Source: Actinomycetales bacterium UBA1416 (GTDB lineage: Bacteria > Actinomycetota > Actinomycetes > Actinomycetales > Actinomycetaceae). From it: 15,175 nt of DNA. The stretch covers positions 1-15,175 of the forward strand of contig DBPQ01000085.1 in assembly GCA_002304945.1 (NCBI GenBank), given 5' to 3'. The notes under the pieces are model-generated. The model was not told the DNA's origin. It made no database searches and saw nothing but the letters and a program-made list of their open reading frames with translations. Positions 6,464 through 13,764 of this stretch are shown here, piece after piece. The position numbers and the translations under genes were made by a program. Position 1 is the first letter of the stretch. Each line of letters starts with the position of its first letter.

Positions 6464-7432
6464 GTGAGGACGGACGTCACGGCGGCCGGCGCCCTCGTCT
6501 GGCGGATACGGGGCGGGAGGCTGCAGGTCCTGCTCGTCCACCGCCCGAGCTACGACGACTGGTCGTGGCCGAAGGGCAAGCCCACGCAGGGGGAGCACCT
6601 GACGGTGTGCGCCGTGCGGGAGGTCGAGGAGGAGACCGGCTACCGGGTGGTCCTCGGCCAACCCCTCGCCTCAGTGCGCTACCAGATCAATGGCGGGAAC
6701 AAGGTCAAGGAGTCCCACTACTGGTCCGCCACACTCGAGCGGAAGGGCCCCTGGGCCACGGCACGTGACCAGGTGAAGCGGGCGTCGCGCTCCGAGGTGG
6801 ACCGGATCAGGTGGATGGACGTCGCGGACGCGTTCAGGAAGCTGACGTACCCGCACGACCGGGACCCCCTCGAGCAGCTCGTCGACCAGTGGGACGACGA
6901 CCGGTTGGACACGTGGACCGTGGCGATCGTAAGGCACGCCCGGGCCAGGAAGAGGTCCGCCTGGCGGAAGGGCGGCGAGGCCACCCGGCCGCTCACCGGT
7001 GTCGGGGAGCAGCAGAGCCGCCTGCTCGTCCCCATGCTCTCCGCCTACGGCATCGTGCACGTGGTGACCAGCCCGTGGGAGCGGTGCCTCGCGACCGTGC
7101 GCCCCTATGCCGCCTCGGCGCGGATCAAGCCGGAGAAGCGCGAGGAACTCACCGAGGCGGCCCACGCGAAGGACCCCGCCCCCGTGCGGGCGCTCGTCGA
7201 GGACGAGCTGCGGGGCGCGAGCCGGTCCGTCGCGATCTGCACCCACCGGCCGGTGCTGCCCACCGTCATCGCGCAGCTCACGCTCCACACCCAGAACCGC
7301 ATCCTGCGGAAGCTCCCCGTCCAGGACCCGTGGCTGCGTACCGGCGAGGTGATCATCGCCCACATGACGCACCACCAGAAGCGGGGTGCCGTGGTGGTGG
7401 CCCTCGAGAAGCACAGGCCGCTCTCGATCTGA
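6464..7432 (+). CDS. mutT1: NUDIX hydrolase fused to histidine phosphatase (MutT1-like)
   Basis: A 322-residue two-domain protein. The N-terminal NUDIX domain (about 1-140) has a perfect Nudix box from G38 to Y60: G, five residues, E44, seven residues, then REVEEETGY. The C-terminal half (about 150-320) is a histidine phosphatase of the phosphoglycerate mutase fold. It has IVRHAR (H158 the expected nucleophile), TSPWERCLAT, an acidic region near 228-248 and CTHRP (H261). Mycobacterial MutT1 has this same fusion and hydrolyses 8-oxo-(d)GTP and diadenosine polyphosphates; the phosphatase half completes dephosphorylation. The GTG at 6464 follows the ppk stop by 10 bp, with GAGGTGA overlapping the ppk end as ribosome site. 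Co-transcription with ppk suggests a role in nucleotide and pyrophosphate turnover. Substrate is inferred from family only. Confidence 0.88.
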   Translation: MRTDVTAAGALVWRIRGGRLQVLLVHRPSYDDWSWPKGKPTQGEHLTVCAVREVEEETGYRVVLGQPLASVRYQINGGNKVKESHYWSATLERKGPWATARDQVKRASRSEVDRIRWMDVADAFRKLTYPHDRDPLEQLVDQWDDDRLDTWTVAIVRHARARKRSAWRKGGEATRPLTGVGEQQSRLLVPMLSAYGIVHVVTSPWERCLATVRPYAASARIKPEKREELTEAAHAKDPAPVRALVEDELRGASRSVAICTHRPVLPTVIAQLTLHTQNRILRKLPVQDPWLRTGEVIIAHMTHHQKRGAVVVALEKHRPLSI

Positions 7433-7454
7433 TGTGACGCACGCGATATCACGT

Positions 7455-7494
7455 GTTCACCCTCCGTTCACCGGGCGAGCACCGCGAGGTCACT
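7455..7494 (+). promoter_or_regulatory. PHO box: four 11-bp direct repeat units upstream of pstS
   Basis: Two exact copies of GTTCACC lie at 7455-7461 and 7466-7472. Two weaker copies, GAGCACC (7477-7483) and GGTCACT (7488-7494), keep the same 11-bp phase. This matches the PhoP operator of Streptomyces, made of 11-bp units with core GTTCACC. It lies just upstream of a -10-like TAGCGT (7504-7509), where an activator would replace a weak -35. It predicts induction of pst on phosphate starvation. No PhoR/PhoP pair is in the window. Confidence 0.8.
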
Positions 7495-7503
7495 GAGGCT
7501 CCC

Positions 7504-7509
7504 TAGCGT
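7504..7509 (+). promoter_or_regulatory. Possible -10 element of the pstS promoter
   Basis: TAGCGT fits the TANNNT pattern of actinobacterial -10 elements and lies 10 bp after the last PHO-box unit. There is no good -35 at the usual distance, as expected for an activator-dependent promoter. The leader before the pstS GTG would be about 45 bases. Confidence 0.4.
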
Positions 7510-7561
7510 GGTGGATGTTGGAGGGCCCACCGGCCCTGACATCGAACAGGATGGAATCATT

Positions 7562-8686
7562 GTGAAGCTTGCCAATCGACGGGTCGCCGGCATCGCCGCG
7601 GTCTCCGCGCTTGCCATCACCCTCTCCGCGTGCGGTCAAGACGCGGTCCAGACAGACGACGGCGCCGCGACCGGCGGTGCCACCACCGGAACCTCCGAGG
7701 AACTCTCCGGCGCCCTCGCCGGCGCGGGCGCCTCCTCGCAGGAGGCGGGCCAGAACGCCTGGGTCGCCGAGTTCAGCACCCAGAACTCCGGCCTCACCCT
7801 CAGCTACGACCCCACCGGGTCCGGCGCCGGCCGCGAGCAGTTCATCAACGGCACCGTGCAGTTCGCGGGCTCCGACGCGGCCTTCAAGCCCGAGGAGATC
7901 GAGGCCGCCACCGAGCGCTGCTACGGCGCCGAGCCCCTCGAGCTCCCGCTCTGGGTGTCCCCGATCGCCGTGGTCTTCAACCTCCCCGGCATCGAGACCC
8001 TCAACATGACCCCGGACACCATCGCCCGCGTGTTCACCGGTGAGATCACCTCGTGGAACGACCCGGCGATCGCCGACGCCAACCCCGGCGTGGAGCTGCC
8101 CGACTCCGCTGTCGTGGCCGTGAACCGGTCCGACGACTCCGGCACCACCGAGAACTTCACCGAGTACCTCGCCGCGGTGGCCCCCGACGTGTGGACCTAC
8201 GGTGGCGACGGCGTGTGGCCGATCGAGGGCACCCAGTCCGGCGCGCAGACGTCCGGCGTGCTCGAGGTCGTGAACGGTGCCGAGGGCACCATCGCCTACG
8301 TGGACGCCTCCCGTGTCGGTGACCTCGGAACGGTCGCCGTCGGGGTCGGTGACGAGTTCGTGCCGTACTCGGCCGAGGCCGCGGCCCGCGTCCTCGAGGT
8401 CTCCGAGCCCACCGAGGACGCCTCGGACCTCCGGCTCACCTACGAGCTGGCCCGTGACACCACCGAGTCCGGGACCTACCCGATCGTCCTCGTGTCCTAC
8501 ATGATCGCGTGCTCGCAGTACGACAACGAGGCCGACGCCACCAACGTCGCCGCCTACTTCTCCTACATCGCCAGCGAGGAGGGCCAGGAGCTCGCCGCGC
8601 AGGCCGACGTGGCCGGTATCGCCCCGATCTCCGACTCGCTCCGCGAGAAGGTCACGGCTGCGATCGACCAGATCTCGGCTGGCTGA
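7562..8686 (+). CDS. pstS: Phosphate ABC transporter, substrate-binding lipoprotein
   Basis: PstS captures phosphate outside the membrane and delivers it to PstCA. The 374-residue product begins with a lipoprotein signal: a basic start (KLANRR), a hydrophobic core, and lipobox LSAC with C24 as the lipid-modified cysteine. The mature protein has a short Thr/Gly-rich linker and then the binding domain. Family signatures are GAGASSQEAGQNAW, the phosphate-binding GSGAGREQF, and FAGSDAAF. NRSDDSGTTENF (about 190-201) is the second phosphate-contacting loop. I chose GTG 7562 because it gives a standard signal peptide and AGGA lies about 10 bases upstream; the frame extends back to 7508 but would put an unlikely polar stretch before the signal and overlap the putative promoter. 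It heads the pst operon under a PHO box and is followed by an intercistronic stem-loop. Confidence 0.96.
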   Translation: MKLANRRVAGIAAVSALAITLSACGQDAVQTDDGAATGGATTGTSEELSGALAGAGASSQEAGQNAWVAEFSTQNSGLTLSYDPTGSGAGREQFINGTVQFAGSDAAFKPEEIEAATERCYGAEPLELPLWVSPIAVVFNLPGIETLNMTPDTIARVFTGEITSWNDPAIADANPGVELPDSAVVAVNRSDDSGTTENFTEYLAAVAPDVWTYGGDGVWPIEGTQSGAQTSGVLEVVNGAEGTIAYVDASRVGDLGTVAVGVGDEFVPYSAEAAARVLEVSEPTEDASDLRLTYELARDTTESGTYPIVLVSYMIACSQYDNEADATNVAAYFSYIASEEGQELAAQADVAGIAPISDSLREKVTAAIDQISAG

Positions 8687-8696
8687 CAACCCCGCG

Positions 8697-8731
8697 ATGG
8701 GCGGGCCGGCGCGTGCGTTCGGCCCGCCCGT
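8697..8731 (+). other. Stem-loop between pstS and pstC
   Basis: GGGCGGGCCG (8699-8708) and CGGCCCGCCC (8720-8729) form a perfect 10-bp stem, extendable by a T-G and an A-T pair, with an 11-base loop. No T tract follows, so it is not a canonical terminator. Such a hairpin could stop 3' decay and keep pstS mRNA more abundant than the rest of the operon, or act as a partial terminator. Confidence 0.7.
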
Positions 8732-8738
8732 CCGGCTG

Positions 8739-8744
8739 TAGGTT
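8739..8744 (+). promoter_or_regulatory. Possible internal -10 element before pstC
   Basis: TAGGTT fits TANNNT and lies 20 bases before the pstC GTG, just after the hairpin. It could provide basal transporter expression independent of the PHO box. There is no clear -35, so this is motif-only. Confidence 0.25.
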
Positions 8745-8764
8745 GAGACCGAGAAGGAGGACCC

Positions 8765-9727
8765 GTGGCAGTACAGATCGAGACCAGTCAGGTCCGTGAC
8801 CTGAAGCCCCCGAGCAACCTGGGCAACAAGGTGTTCGCCGGACTGGCCAGCGGTGCCGGCTGGGCGATCCTCGTGACGCTCGCCGCGGTGGCCCTCTTCC
8901 TCGTGCTGCGAGCGGCGCCCGCCTTCACGGCGAGCGAGGAGGAACTGAGCGGCGAGGGCATCCTGCGCGGCTACGGCTTCTGGGGCTACGTCGGGCCGCT
9001 GCTCTTCGGCACGGTCCTCTCCTCGGCACTCGCCCTCGTGATCGCGGTGCCACTCTCCATCGGCATCGCGCTCTTCATCTCGCACTACGCACCGCGGCGG
9101 CTCGCCCAGGGCCTCGGCTACATCGTGGACCTCCTCGCGGCGATCCCCTCCGTGATCTTCGGACTGTGGGGCGCCCGCTGGCTCATGGGCGTGGTGGATC
9201 CCGTGTTCGCGTGGCTGAGCGACACGCTCGGCTTCCTCCCCTTCTTCCAGGACTACCTGCCGCCGGCGCGGAACATCATGACCGCCTCGCTCGTCCTCGC
9301 CGTCATGATCCTGCCGATCATCACCGCGACCATCCGCGAGGTGTTCCTCCAGACGCCGCGCCTCCACGAGGAGGCCTCGCTGGCGCTGGGCGCCACCCGC
9401 TGGGAGATGGTGCAGCAGGCGGTCCTGCCGTTCGCCCGCTCCGGCATCATCTCGGCCTCGATGCTGGGGCTCGGCCGTGCGCTGGGCGAGACCATGGCGG
9501 TGCTGATGATCCTGTCGCCCGGGTTCCTGGTCAACTTCAACCTGCTGATGCCCGGCCAGCACCAGACCATCGCGGCGAACATCGCCAACCAGTTCCCGGA
9601 GGCCGCGGGTCTCGGGGTCAACGTCCTCATCGCGACCGGCCTCATGCTCTTCATCATCACCTTCCTGGTGAACATGGCCGCCCGCGCGATCATCGCCCGC
9701 CGCGCCGAGTTCTCGGGAGCGAACTGA
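8765..9727 (+). CDS. pstC: Phosphate ABC transporter, permease PstC
   Basis: A 320-residue inner-membrane permease, pairing with PstA to form the phosphate channel. Six hydrophobic segments are visible at about 31-50, 77-106, 118-140, 168-190, 226-252 and 285-307. The cytoplasmic EAA loop that docks on PstB reads HEEASLALGATRWEM (201-215). GLGRALGETMAVLMI (235-249) is a strong PstC signature. The GTG at 8765 has a near-perfect ribosome site, AAGGAGG (8754-8760), stronger than those of its neighbours, which may compensate for the stem-loop upstream. Its stop overlaps the pstA start by one base (TGATG). Length is typical of PstC. Confidence 0.96.
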   Translation: MAVQIETSQVRDLKPPSNLGNKVFAGLASGAGWAILVTLAAVALFLVLRAAPAFTASEEELSGEGILRGYGFWGYVGPLLFGTVLSSALALVIAVPLSIGIALFISHYAPRRLAQGLGYIVDLLAAIPSVIFGLWGARWLMGVVDPVFAWLSDTLGFLPFFQDYLPPARNIMTASLVLAVMILPIITATIREVFLQTPRLHEEASLALGATRWEMVQQAVLPFARSGIISASMLGLGRALGETMAVLMILSPGFLVNFNLLMPGQHQTIAANIANQFPEAAGLGVNVLIATGLMLFIITFLVNMAARAIIARRAEFSGAN

Positions 9728-10776
9728 TGACAACGATCACCACCGCCGTCGACACGCGCCCCCGCCTCGCCCCCTGGGTGCCGTGGTCGATCCTCGGCCT
9801 GTCGCTCGCCGCCGGGAGCGGCATCACAGCCACGGCCGGCTCGTTCAACCTGCTCGGCGGCACGGCGCTCGGCGTCGTGCTCTACATGGTCGCGATCACC
9901 GCGGTCTCCTGGGTCCGGGAGGGCGAGCGCTGGGCGCGTGACCGGCTCGCCAGTGCCCTCGTGGTCTCCGCCTTCGCCCTCGTGATGGTGCCTCTCGTCT
10001 CGCTCGTGTGGATGGTCGTGTCCGAGGGCATGAAGCGGTTCGGTCCCCAGTTCCTCTACACGAACATGGTGGGCGTCTACGGCGAGTCCGAGCTGGGTGG
10101 CGCCTACCACGCAATCGTCGGGACCCTGCTCATCACCGGCCTCGCCTCCCTCATCTCGATCCCGATCGGGATCTTCACGGCCATCTACCTCGTCGAGTAC
10201 GGGGGAGGCCGCATCGCGCGCTACGTGACCTTCCTGGTCGACGTCATGACGGGCATCCCCTCGATCGTCGCCGGCCTGTTCGCCTTCTCGCTGTTCTTCA
10301 CGGTGGCGGGGCCCGGGTACAAGTCCGGCCTCATCGGAGCCGTGGCGCTCGCGGTCCTCATGACGCCCGTGGTGGTGCGCTCGGTGGAGGAGATGCTCAA
10401 GCTGGTGCCGAACGAGCTCCGTGAGGCCGCCTACGCGCTGGGGGTCCCCAAGTGGCTGACGATCGTCAAGGTGGTGCTGCGCACCGCCGTCGCCGGCATC
10501 ACGACGGGCGTGATGATCGCGATCGCCCGCGTCATCGGCGAGACGGCACCCCTGCTGATCACGGTCGGCATCGTTGCCAACACCAACTTCAACGTCTTCG
10601 ACGGCCGCATGGCCACGCTTCCGGTGTTCGTGTTCCGCCAGTACGCCCAGGGCGGCCAGGCCGCGAGCGAACGCGCGTGGGCCGGCGCGCTCACCCTCAT
10701 CCTCATCGTCATGCTGCTCAACCTCGTCGCCCGGCTCATCTCGCGCTGGTTCGCACCCAGGGGCATGGCGCACTGA
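9727..10776 (+). CDS. pstA: Phosphate ABC transporter, permease PstA
   Basis: A 349-residue permease, partner of PstC. The core permease (from about residue 76) has hydrophobic segments near 76-98, 128-155, 170-193, 203-216, 255-282 and 319-337. The EAA loop is LREAAYALGVPKWLTIVKVV (231-250), and ARVIGETAPLLITVG (267-281) is the PstA signature. Before this core lie ~75 extra residues with two more hydrophobic segments (about 18-34 and 46-63), so it is longer than the ~300-residue enterobacterial PstA. The ATG at 9727 overlaps the pstC stop by one base. The reading frame continues open upstream to 9166, but that part is a shadow of pstC and is not used. Confidence 0.95.
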   Translation: MTTITTAVDTRPRLAPWVPWSILGLSLAAGSGITATAGSFNLLGGTALGVVLYMVAITAVSWVREGERWARDRLASALVVSAFALVMVPLVSLVWMVVSEGMKRFGPQFLYTNMVGVYGESELGGAYHAIVGTLLITGLASLISIPIGIFTAIYLVEYGGGRIARYVTFLVDVMTGIPSIVAGLFAFSLFFTVAGPGYKSGLIGAVALAVLMTPVVVRSVEEMLKLVPNELREAAYALGVPKWLTIVKVVLRTAVAGITTGVMIAIARVIGETAPLLITVGIVANTNFNVFDGRMATLPVFVFRQYAQGGQAASERAWAGALTLILIVMLLNLVARLISRWFAPRGMAH

Positions 10777-10821
10777 TGGCCCCCACCACGACCGCGGGCA
10801 CCCGCCCGGGAAGGACATGAC

Positions 10822-11601
10822 GTGTCGAAGCGAATCGACGTCAACCACCTGAACGTCTACTACGGCGACTTCCTCGCCGTCGAGGACGTCTCGATGGTGA
10901 TCGAGCCGCGCTCGGTGACCGCCCTCATCGGACCGTCCGGCTGCGGCAAGTCGACGTTCCTGCGGACCCTCAACCGGATGCACGAGGTCCTGCCGGGCGC
11001 ACGCGTCGAGGGTGAGGTCACGATGGACGGCCGCAACCTCTACGACCCCGCGGTGGACCCGGTGGTCGTGCGCCGCCAGGTGGGCATGGTGTTCCAGCGG
11101 CCCAACCCGTTCCCCACCATGTCCATCGCGGAGAACGTGCTCGCGGGCATCCGGCTGAACAACCGCCGCATCTCCAAGGGGGACGCCGAGGAGGTCGTCG
11201 AGGCCTCCCTGCGCGGCGCCAACCTGTGGGAGGAGGTCAAGGACCGGCTCGAGAAGCCCGGGTCCTCGCTCTCCGGTGGCCAGCAGCAGCGCCTGTGCAT
11301 CGCGCGGGCGATCGCGGTGAAGCCGGACGTGGTCCTGATGGACGAGCCCTGCTCGGCGCTGGACCCGATCTCGACCCTCGCCATCGAGGACCTCATCGCG
11401 GAACTGAAGAACGACTACACGATCGTGATCGTCACCCACAACATGCAGCAGGCCGCCCGCGTGTCCGACAAGACCGGCTTCTTCAACATCGCCGGGGCAC
11501 GCCAGCCGGGCCGGCTCATCGAGTACGACACCACCGAGAAGATCTTCTCCCAGCCGGAGAACGAGGCGACGGAGGCCTACATCTCCGGCCGATTCGGCTG
11601 A
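10822..11601 (+). CDS. pstB: Phosphate ABC transporter, ATP-binding protein
   Basis: PstB hydrolyses ATP to drive phosphate import through PstCA. The 259-residue protein is full length. Motifs: Walker A GPSGCGKST (37-45), Q-loop FQRPNPFP (Q92), signature LSGGQQQR (150-157), Walker B VVLMDEP (170-176), D-loop SALD (178-181) and switch H206 in VTHNMQQAAR. RPNPFP and DEPCSALDP are specific to PstB among ABC ATPases. The C-terminus has the usual IFSQPENEATEAYISGRFG-type end. GTG 10822 follows GGGAAGGA and lies 45 bp after pstA. It is the last gene of the operon; its stop lies inside an inverted repeat that probably ends transcription. phoU, often next, is not here. Confidence 0.97.
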   Translation: MSKRIDVNHLNVYYGDFLAVEDVSMVIEPRSVTALIGPSGCGKSTFLRTLNRMHEVLPGARVEGEVTMDGRNLYDPAVDPVVVRRQVGMVFQRPNPFPTMSIAENVLAGIRLNNRRISKGDAEEVVEASLRGANLWEEVKDRLEKPGSSLSGGQQQRLCIARAIAVKPDVVLMDEPCSALDPISTLAIEDLIAELKNDYTIVIVTHNMQQAARVSDKTGFFNIAGARQPGRLIEYDTTEKIFSQPENEATEAYISGRFG

Positions 11602-11609
11602 TCGGCCGG
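11585..11609. terminator. Inverted repeat at the convergent pstB / lipoprotein ends
   Basis: CCGGCCGAT (11585-11593) and ATCGGCCGG (11601-11609) form a perfect 9-bp stem with a 7-base loop that contains most of the pstB stop codon (11599-11601). It lies between two convergent genes 19 bp apart, where a bidirectional terminator is expected. It lacks T tracts, as is common in actinobacteria. Confidence 0.5.
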
Positions 11610-11620
11610 CCGCGCGACCC

Positions 11621-12046
11621 TCACCGCGCTGCGCCCCGCAGGCTGCCGGTCACGGGCTCGGGGGCGATCACGAGGCAGAGGATCTCGCGGTCCTCCGAGC
11701 TGGTCCAGCTCTCCTCGGTCGGGTAGAGGAACGAGAAGCTGAGGTCGGACTCCTGGAAGGGAGTGCCGACGAACGGCTCGAACTCGCCGAGGCAGAACTC
11801 GTCCGCCTCCGCGAGGATCGCGTCCTTGCCCGGGTAGGTGTCCCCGGTGAGCTCGGTGGAGGCGTAGGCCTCCACGTCGTGCTCCTCGGCGCAGTCGATC
11901 GTCTCGATGCGGGAGACCTGGTCACCCTCGAGGGAGGCGGCGTCCATGCAGGAGCCGACGGGGATGTCGAACACCGCCGAACCACCGCACGCGCTGAGGC
12001 TCGCCGCGAGCGCCGCGGTGGGGAGGAGGACGAGGAGTCTGCGCAT
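11621..12046 (-). CDS. Septum-formation-family lipoprotein
   Basis: A 141-residue exported protein. The N-terminus MRRLLVLLPTAALAASLSAC is a lipoprotein signal with lipobox LSAC and C20 as the anchor. The mature part has FDIPVGSCMD, IDCAEEHDVEAYA, DEFCLGEFEPFVG and REILCLVIAP. Four conserved-looking cysteines (C33, C52, C85, C124) could form two disulfides. The GSC...(D)C...PH/EHDxE pattern is that of the actinobacterial septum formation domain family, whose biochemical role is not established. AAAGG lies seven bases before the ATG. It follows pit by 62 bp on the same strand, with a TACGCT word (12079-12084, minus strand) that might be its own -10. The link to phosphate transport is positional only. 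Confidence 0.75.
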   Translation of the reverse strand: MRRLLVLLPTAALAASLSACGGSAVFDIPVGSCMDAASLEGDQVSRIETIDCAEEHDVEAYASTELTGDTYPGKDAILAEADEFCLGEFEPFVGTPFQESDLSFSFLYPTEESWTSSEDREILCLVIAPEPVTGSLRGAAR

Positions 12047-12108
12047 CGGGGAGCCTTTCGTATCCGTGCCTGCCACCGAGCGTAGTCGAGTGCCCGGGCG
12101 CGGGCGTG

Positions 12109-13107
12109 TCAGGCGACCGCCCGGAGCAGCCACAGGAACAGGGCTCCCAACGCCGCCGCACCGGGCAGGGTGAGCACCCAGGCGGTGCCGATGGTACGCA
12201 CCACCCCCCACCGCACCGCGGACGCCCGCCGGGTCGCGCCCACCCCGAGGATCGCCGAGGTGATGGTGTGGGTGGTCGAGATGGGGGCGGCCCACACGAA
12301 CGCCGTCGCGTAGAGGACGGTCGCCGCCACGGTCTCGGCGACGAACCCGCGGGCCGGGTCGAGGTCGATGATGCGCCGGCCCAGGGTCCGCATGATCCGC
12401 CAGCCCCCGGACCAGGTGCCCGCCGCGATCGCGCTGGCGGCGGCCAGCTTCACCCACAGCGGGATCGTGCTGCCCTCCCACCATCCCGCGGCGACGAGCG
12501 CGAGCACGATCACGCCCATGGTCTTCTGCGCGTCCTGCAGGCCGTGTCCCAGCGCCATCGCCGCCGCCGAGAGGGTCTGTGCGTACCGGAAGCCCCGCGT
12601 CGTGCTCTGGTTGCCGGCGTTCCGCAGCAGCCAGATGAGGCCGAGCATCACGAGGAAGGCGAGCGAGAAGCCGATCAGCGGCGAGACGAACATGGGCACG
12701 ACCACCCGGCTCGTGATCACGTCCCAGTGCACCGTGGTCGAGGAGGCCAGTCCCGCGCCGGTGAGGCCCCCGATGAGGGCGTGCGAGGACGAGGAGGGAA
12801 GGCCGAACCACCACGTCACAAGGTTCCACGCGATCGCCCCTGCCAACCCCGCGAGTACGACGACGAGCCCGGAGATCCCCTCGGGTGGGGTGATGATGCC
12901 CGAGCCGATCACCTCCGCGACCCCGGTGCCCAGCATCGCCCCGATCAGGTTCATCACCGCGGCCATGGCGACGGCGACACGCGGGGTGAGCGCACGGGTG
13001 GAGATGGACGTGGCCACCGCGTTGGCGGCGTCGTGGAACCCGTTCGTGAAGGCGAAGCCGAGGGCGACCACCACGACCGTGACGACGACGGCGCCGACCG
13101 GATCCAC
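12109..13107 (-). CDS. pit: Low-affinity inorganic phosphate transporter, PiT family
   Basis: A 332-residue membrane protein importing metal-phosphate with protons. The two inverted PiT halves are visible. The first has TNGFHDAANAVATSI (21-35) and GLPSSSSHALIGG (102-114). The second has GHGLQDAQKTMGV (187-199) and APISTTHTITSAILG (274-288). The paired D26/N29 and D192 region and the two serine-rich S-S/T-S/T-H loops are the expected substrate sites. About ten hydrophobic segments fit the family. The start is GTG 13107; the ribosome site AAGGAG lies inside the last codons of the DUF47 gene, and the two genes are only 2 bp apart, so translation is coupled. The DUF47-pit pairing is widespread. 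Regulation is not evident; no PHO box precedes the pair. Confidence 0.94.
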   Translation of the reverse strand: MDPVGAVVVTVVVVALGFAFTNGFHDAANAVATSISTRALTPRVAVAMAAVMNLIGAMLGTGVAEVIGSGIITPPEGISGLVVVLAGLAGAIAWNLVTWWFGLPSSSSHALIGGLTGAGLASSTTVHWDVITSRVVVPMFVSPLIGFSLAFLVMLGLIWLLRNAGNQSTTRGFRYAQTLSAAAMALGHGLQDAQKTMGVIVLALVAAGWWEGSTIPLWVKLAAASAIAAGTWSGGWRIMRTLGRRIIDLDPARGFVAETVAATVLYATAFVWAAPISTTHTITSAILGVGATRRASAVRWGVVRTIGTAWVLTLPGAAALGALFLWLLRAVA

Positions 13108-13109
13108 CC

Positions 13110-13730
13110 TCAGGACTCCTTGACCGCGATTGTCTCCACGGAGTTGGCGAGGCGCTCGAACGCGTCGACCGCCGCCTCGAGGGTGCCGATGACGTCCTTG
13201 AGCTTGACGAGGGTGCGGCTGTCCGTCTCGGTGTCGAAGAGGTCCGCGATGGCCTTGCGGTAGATGCGGTCGGTCTCGTTCTCCAGCCGGTTGATCTCCA
13301 CCCAGTAGTCGCGCAACCGCTCCATGGTGCGCAGCCGCGGGATCATCTCGACCGTGAGCTCGGCGCAGCGCTCGAGGTTGCCGATCATCCGGACCGTGGC
13401 GTCCGGCATCTCGCCCAGCTTGTAGAGCACCACCATGTCGCCCGCCTCGTCCATGAGATCGACGCAGTCGTCGATGCGGGTGGCGAGCAGGAGGAGGTCG
13501 TCCCGGTCGAACGGGGTGACGAAGCTCGCGTTCACCTTCTGGATGAGTGCGTGGGCCGCGAGGTCCGCCCGGTGCTCCACGTCGTGCAGTTCCTGGATGA
13601 GCCGGAGGCGCTCCGGCCGGTCAGCAGCCGCGAGCTCGGCGAGGGTCCGGGCGGCGTGCACGAGGTGGACGGCGCACTCCGACAGCAGCGTGAACCAGGA
13701 GCTCTCCCTGGGTGTGAGGCGGAACTTCAC
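13110..13730 (-). CDS. DUF47 family PhoU-like protein, Pit accessory protein
   Basis: A 206-residue all-helical cytoplasmic protein of the DUF47/PhoU-like family, which associates with and modulates the adjacent Pit transporter. It carries metal-binding-type helical motifs with regularly spaced acidic residues: ELHDVEHRAD (47-56), RIDDCVDLMDEAGD (85-98), RLENETDRIYRKA (148-160) and LEAAVDAFERLAN (184-196). I chose GTG 13730 (KFRLTPRESSWF onwards, a usual DUF47 start) with GGGAG upstream; the frame continues upstream to 13814, but that stretch is proline/arginine-rich and overlaps the structured leader. The pit gene follows by 2 bp. With no phoU after pstB, this is the only PhoU-like protein in the window. 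Confidence 0.9.
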   Translation of the reverse strand: MKFRLTPRESSWFTLLSECAVHLVHAARTLAELAAADRPERLRLIQELHDVEHRADLAAHALIQKVNASFVTPFDRDDLLLLATRIDDCVDLMDEAGDMVVLYKLGEMPDATVRMIGNLERCAELTVEMIPRLRTMERLRDYWVEINRLENETDRIYRKAIADLFDTETDSRTLVKLKDVIGTLEAAVDAFERLANSVETIAVKES

Positions 13731-13764
13731 AGGCGGGCTCCCGGACGGGCGGACGGGTCGTGGT

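Noticed and set aside
7434..7454. GTGA...TCAC dyad just after the NUDIX gene as a terminator
   Set aside because: Only four base pairs with a long loop and no T tract; too weak to call.
9166..9726. Upstream extension of the pstA frame
   Set aside because: It is a frame shadow inside pstC; ATG 9727 overlaps the pstC stop and starts a normal PstA.
7490..11439. Two very long minus-strand frames opposite pstS-pstB
   Set aside because: They arise from GC-rich codon bias. Their translations are rich in G, R, E, D and H without domain signatures, and the plus strand encodes an unambiguous pst operon.
12047..12829. Upstream extension of the lipoprotein frame on the minus strand
   Set aside because: It overlaps pit out of frame; the ATG at 12046 begins a perfect lipoprotein signal with a ribosome site.
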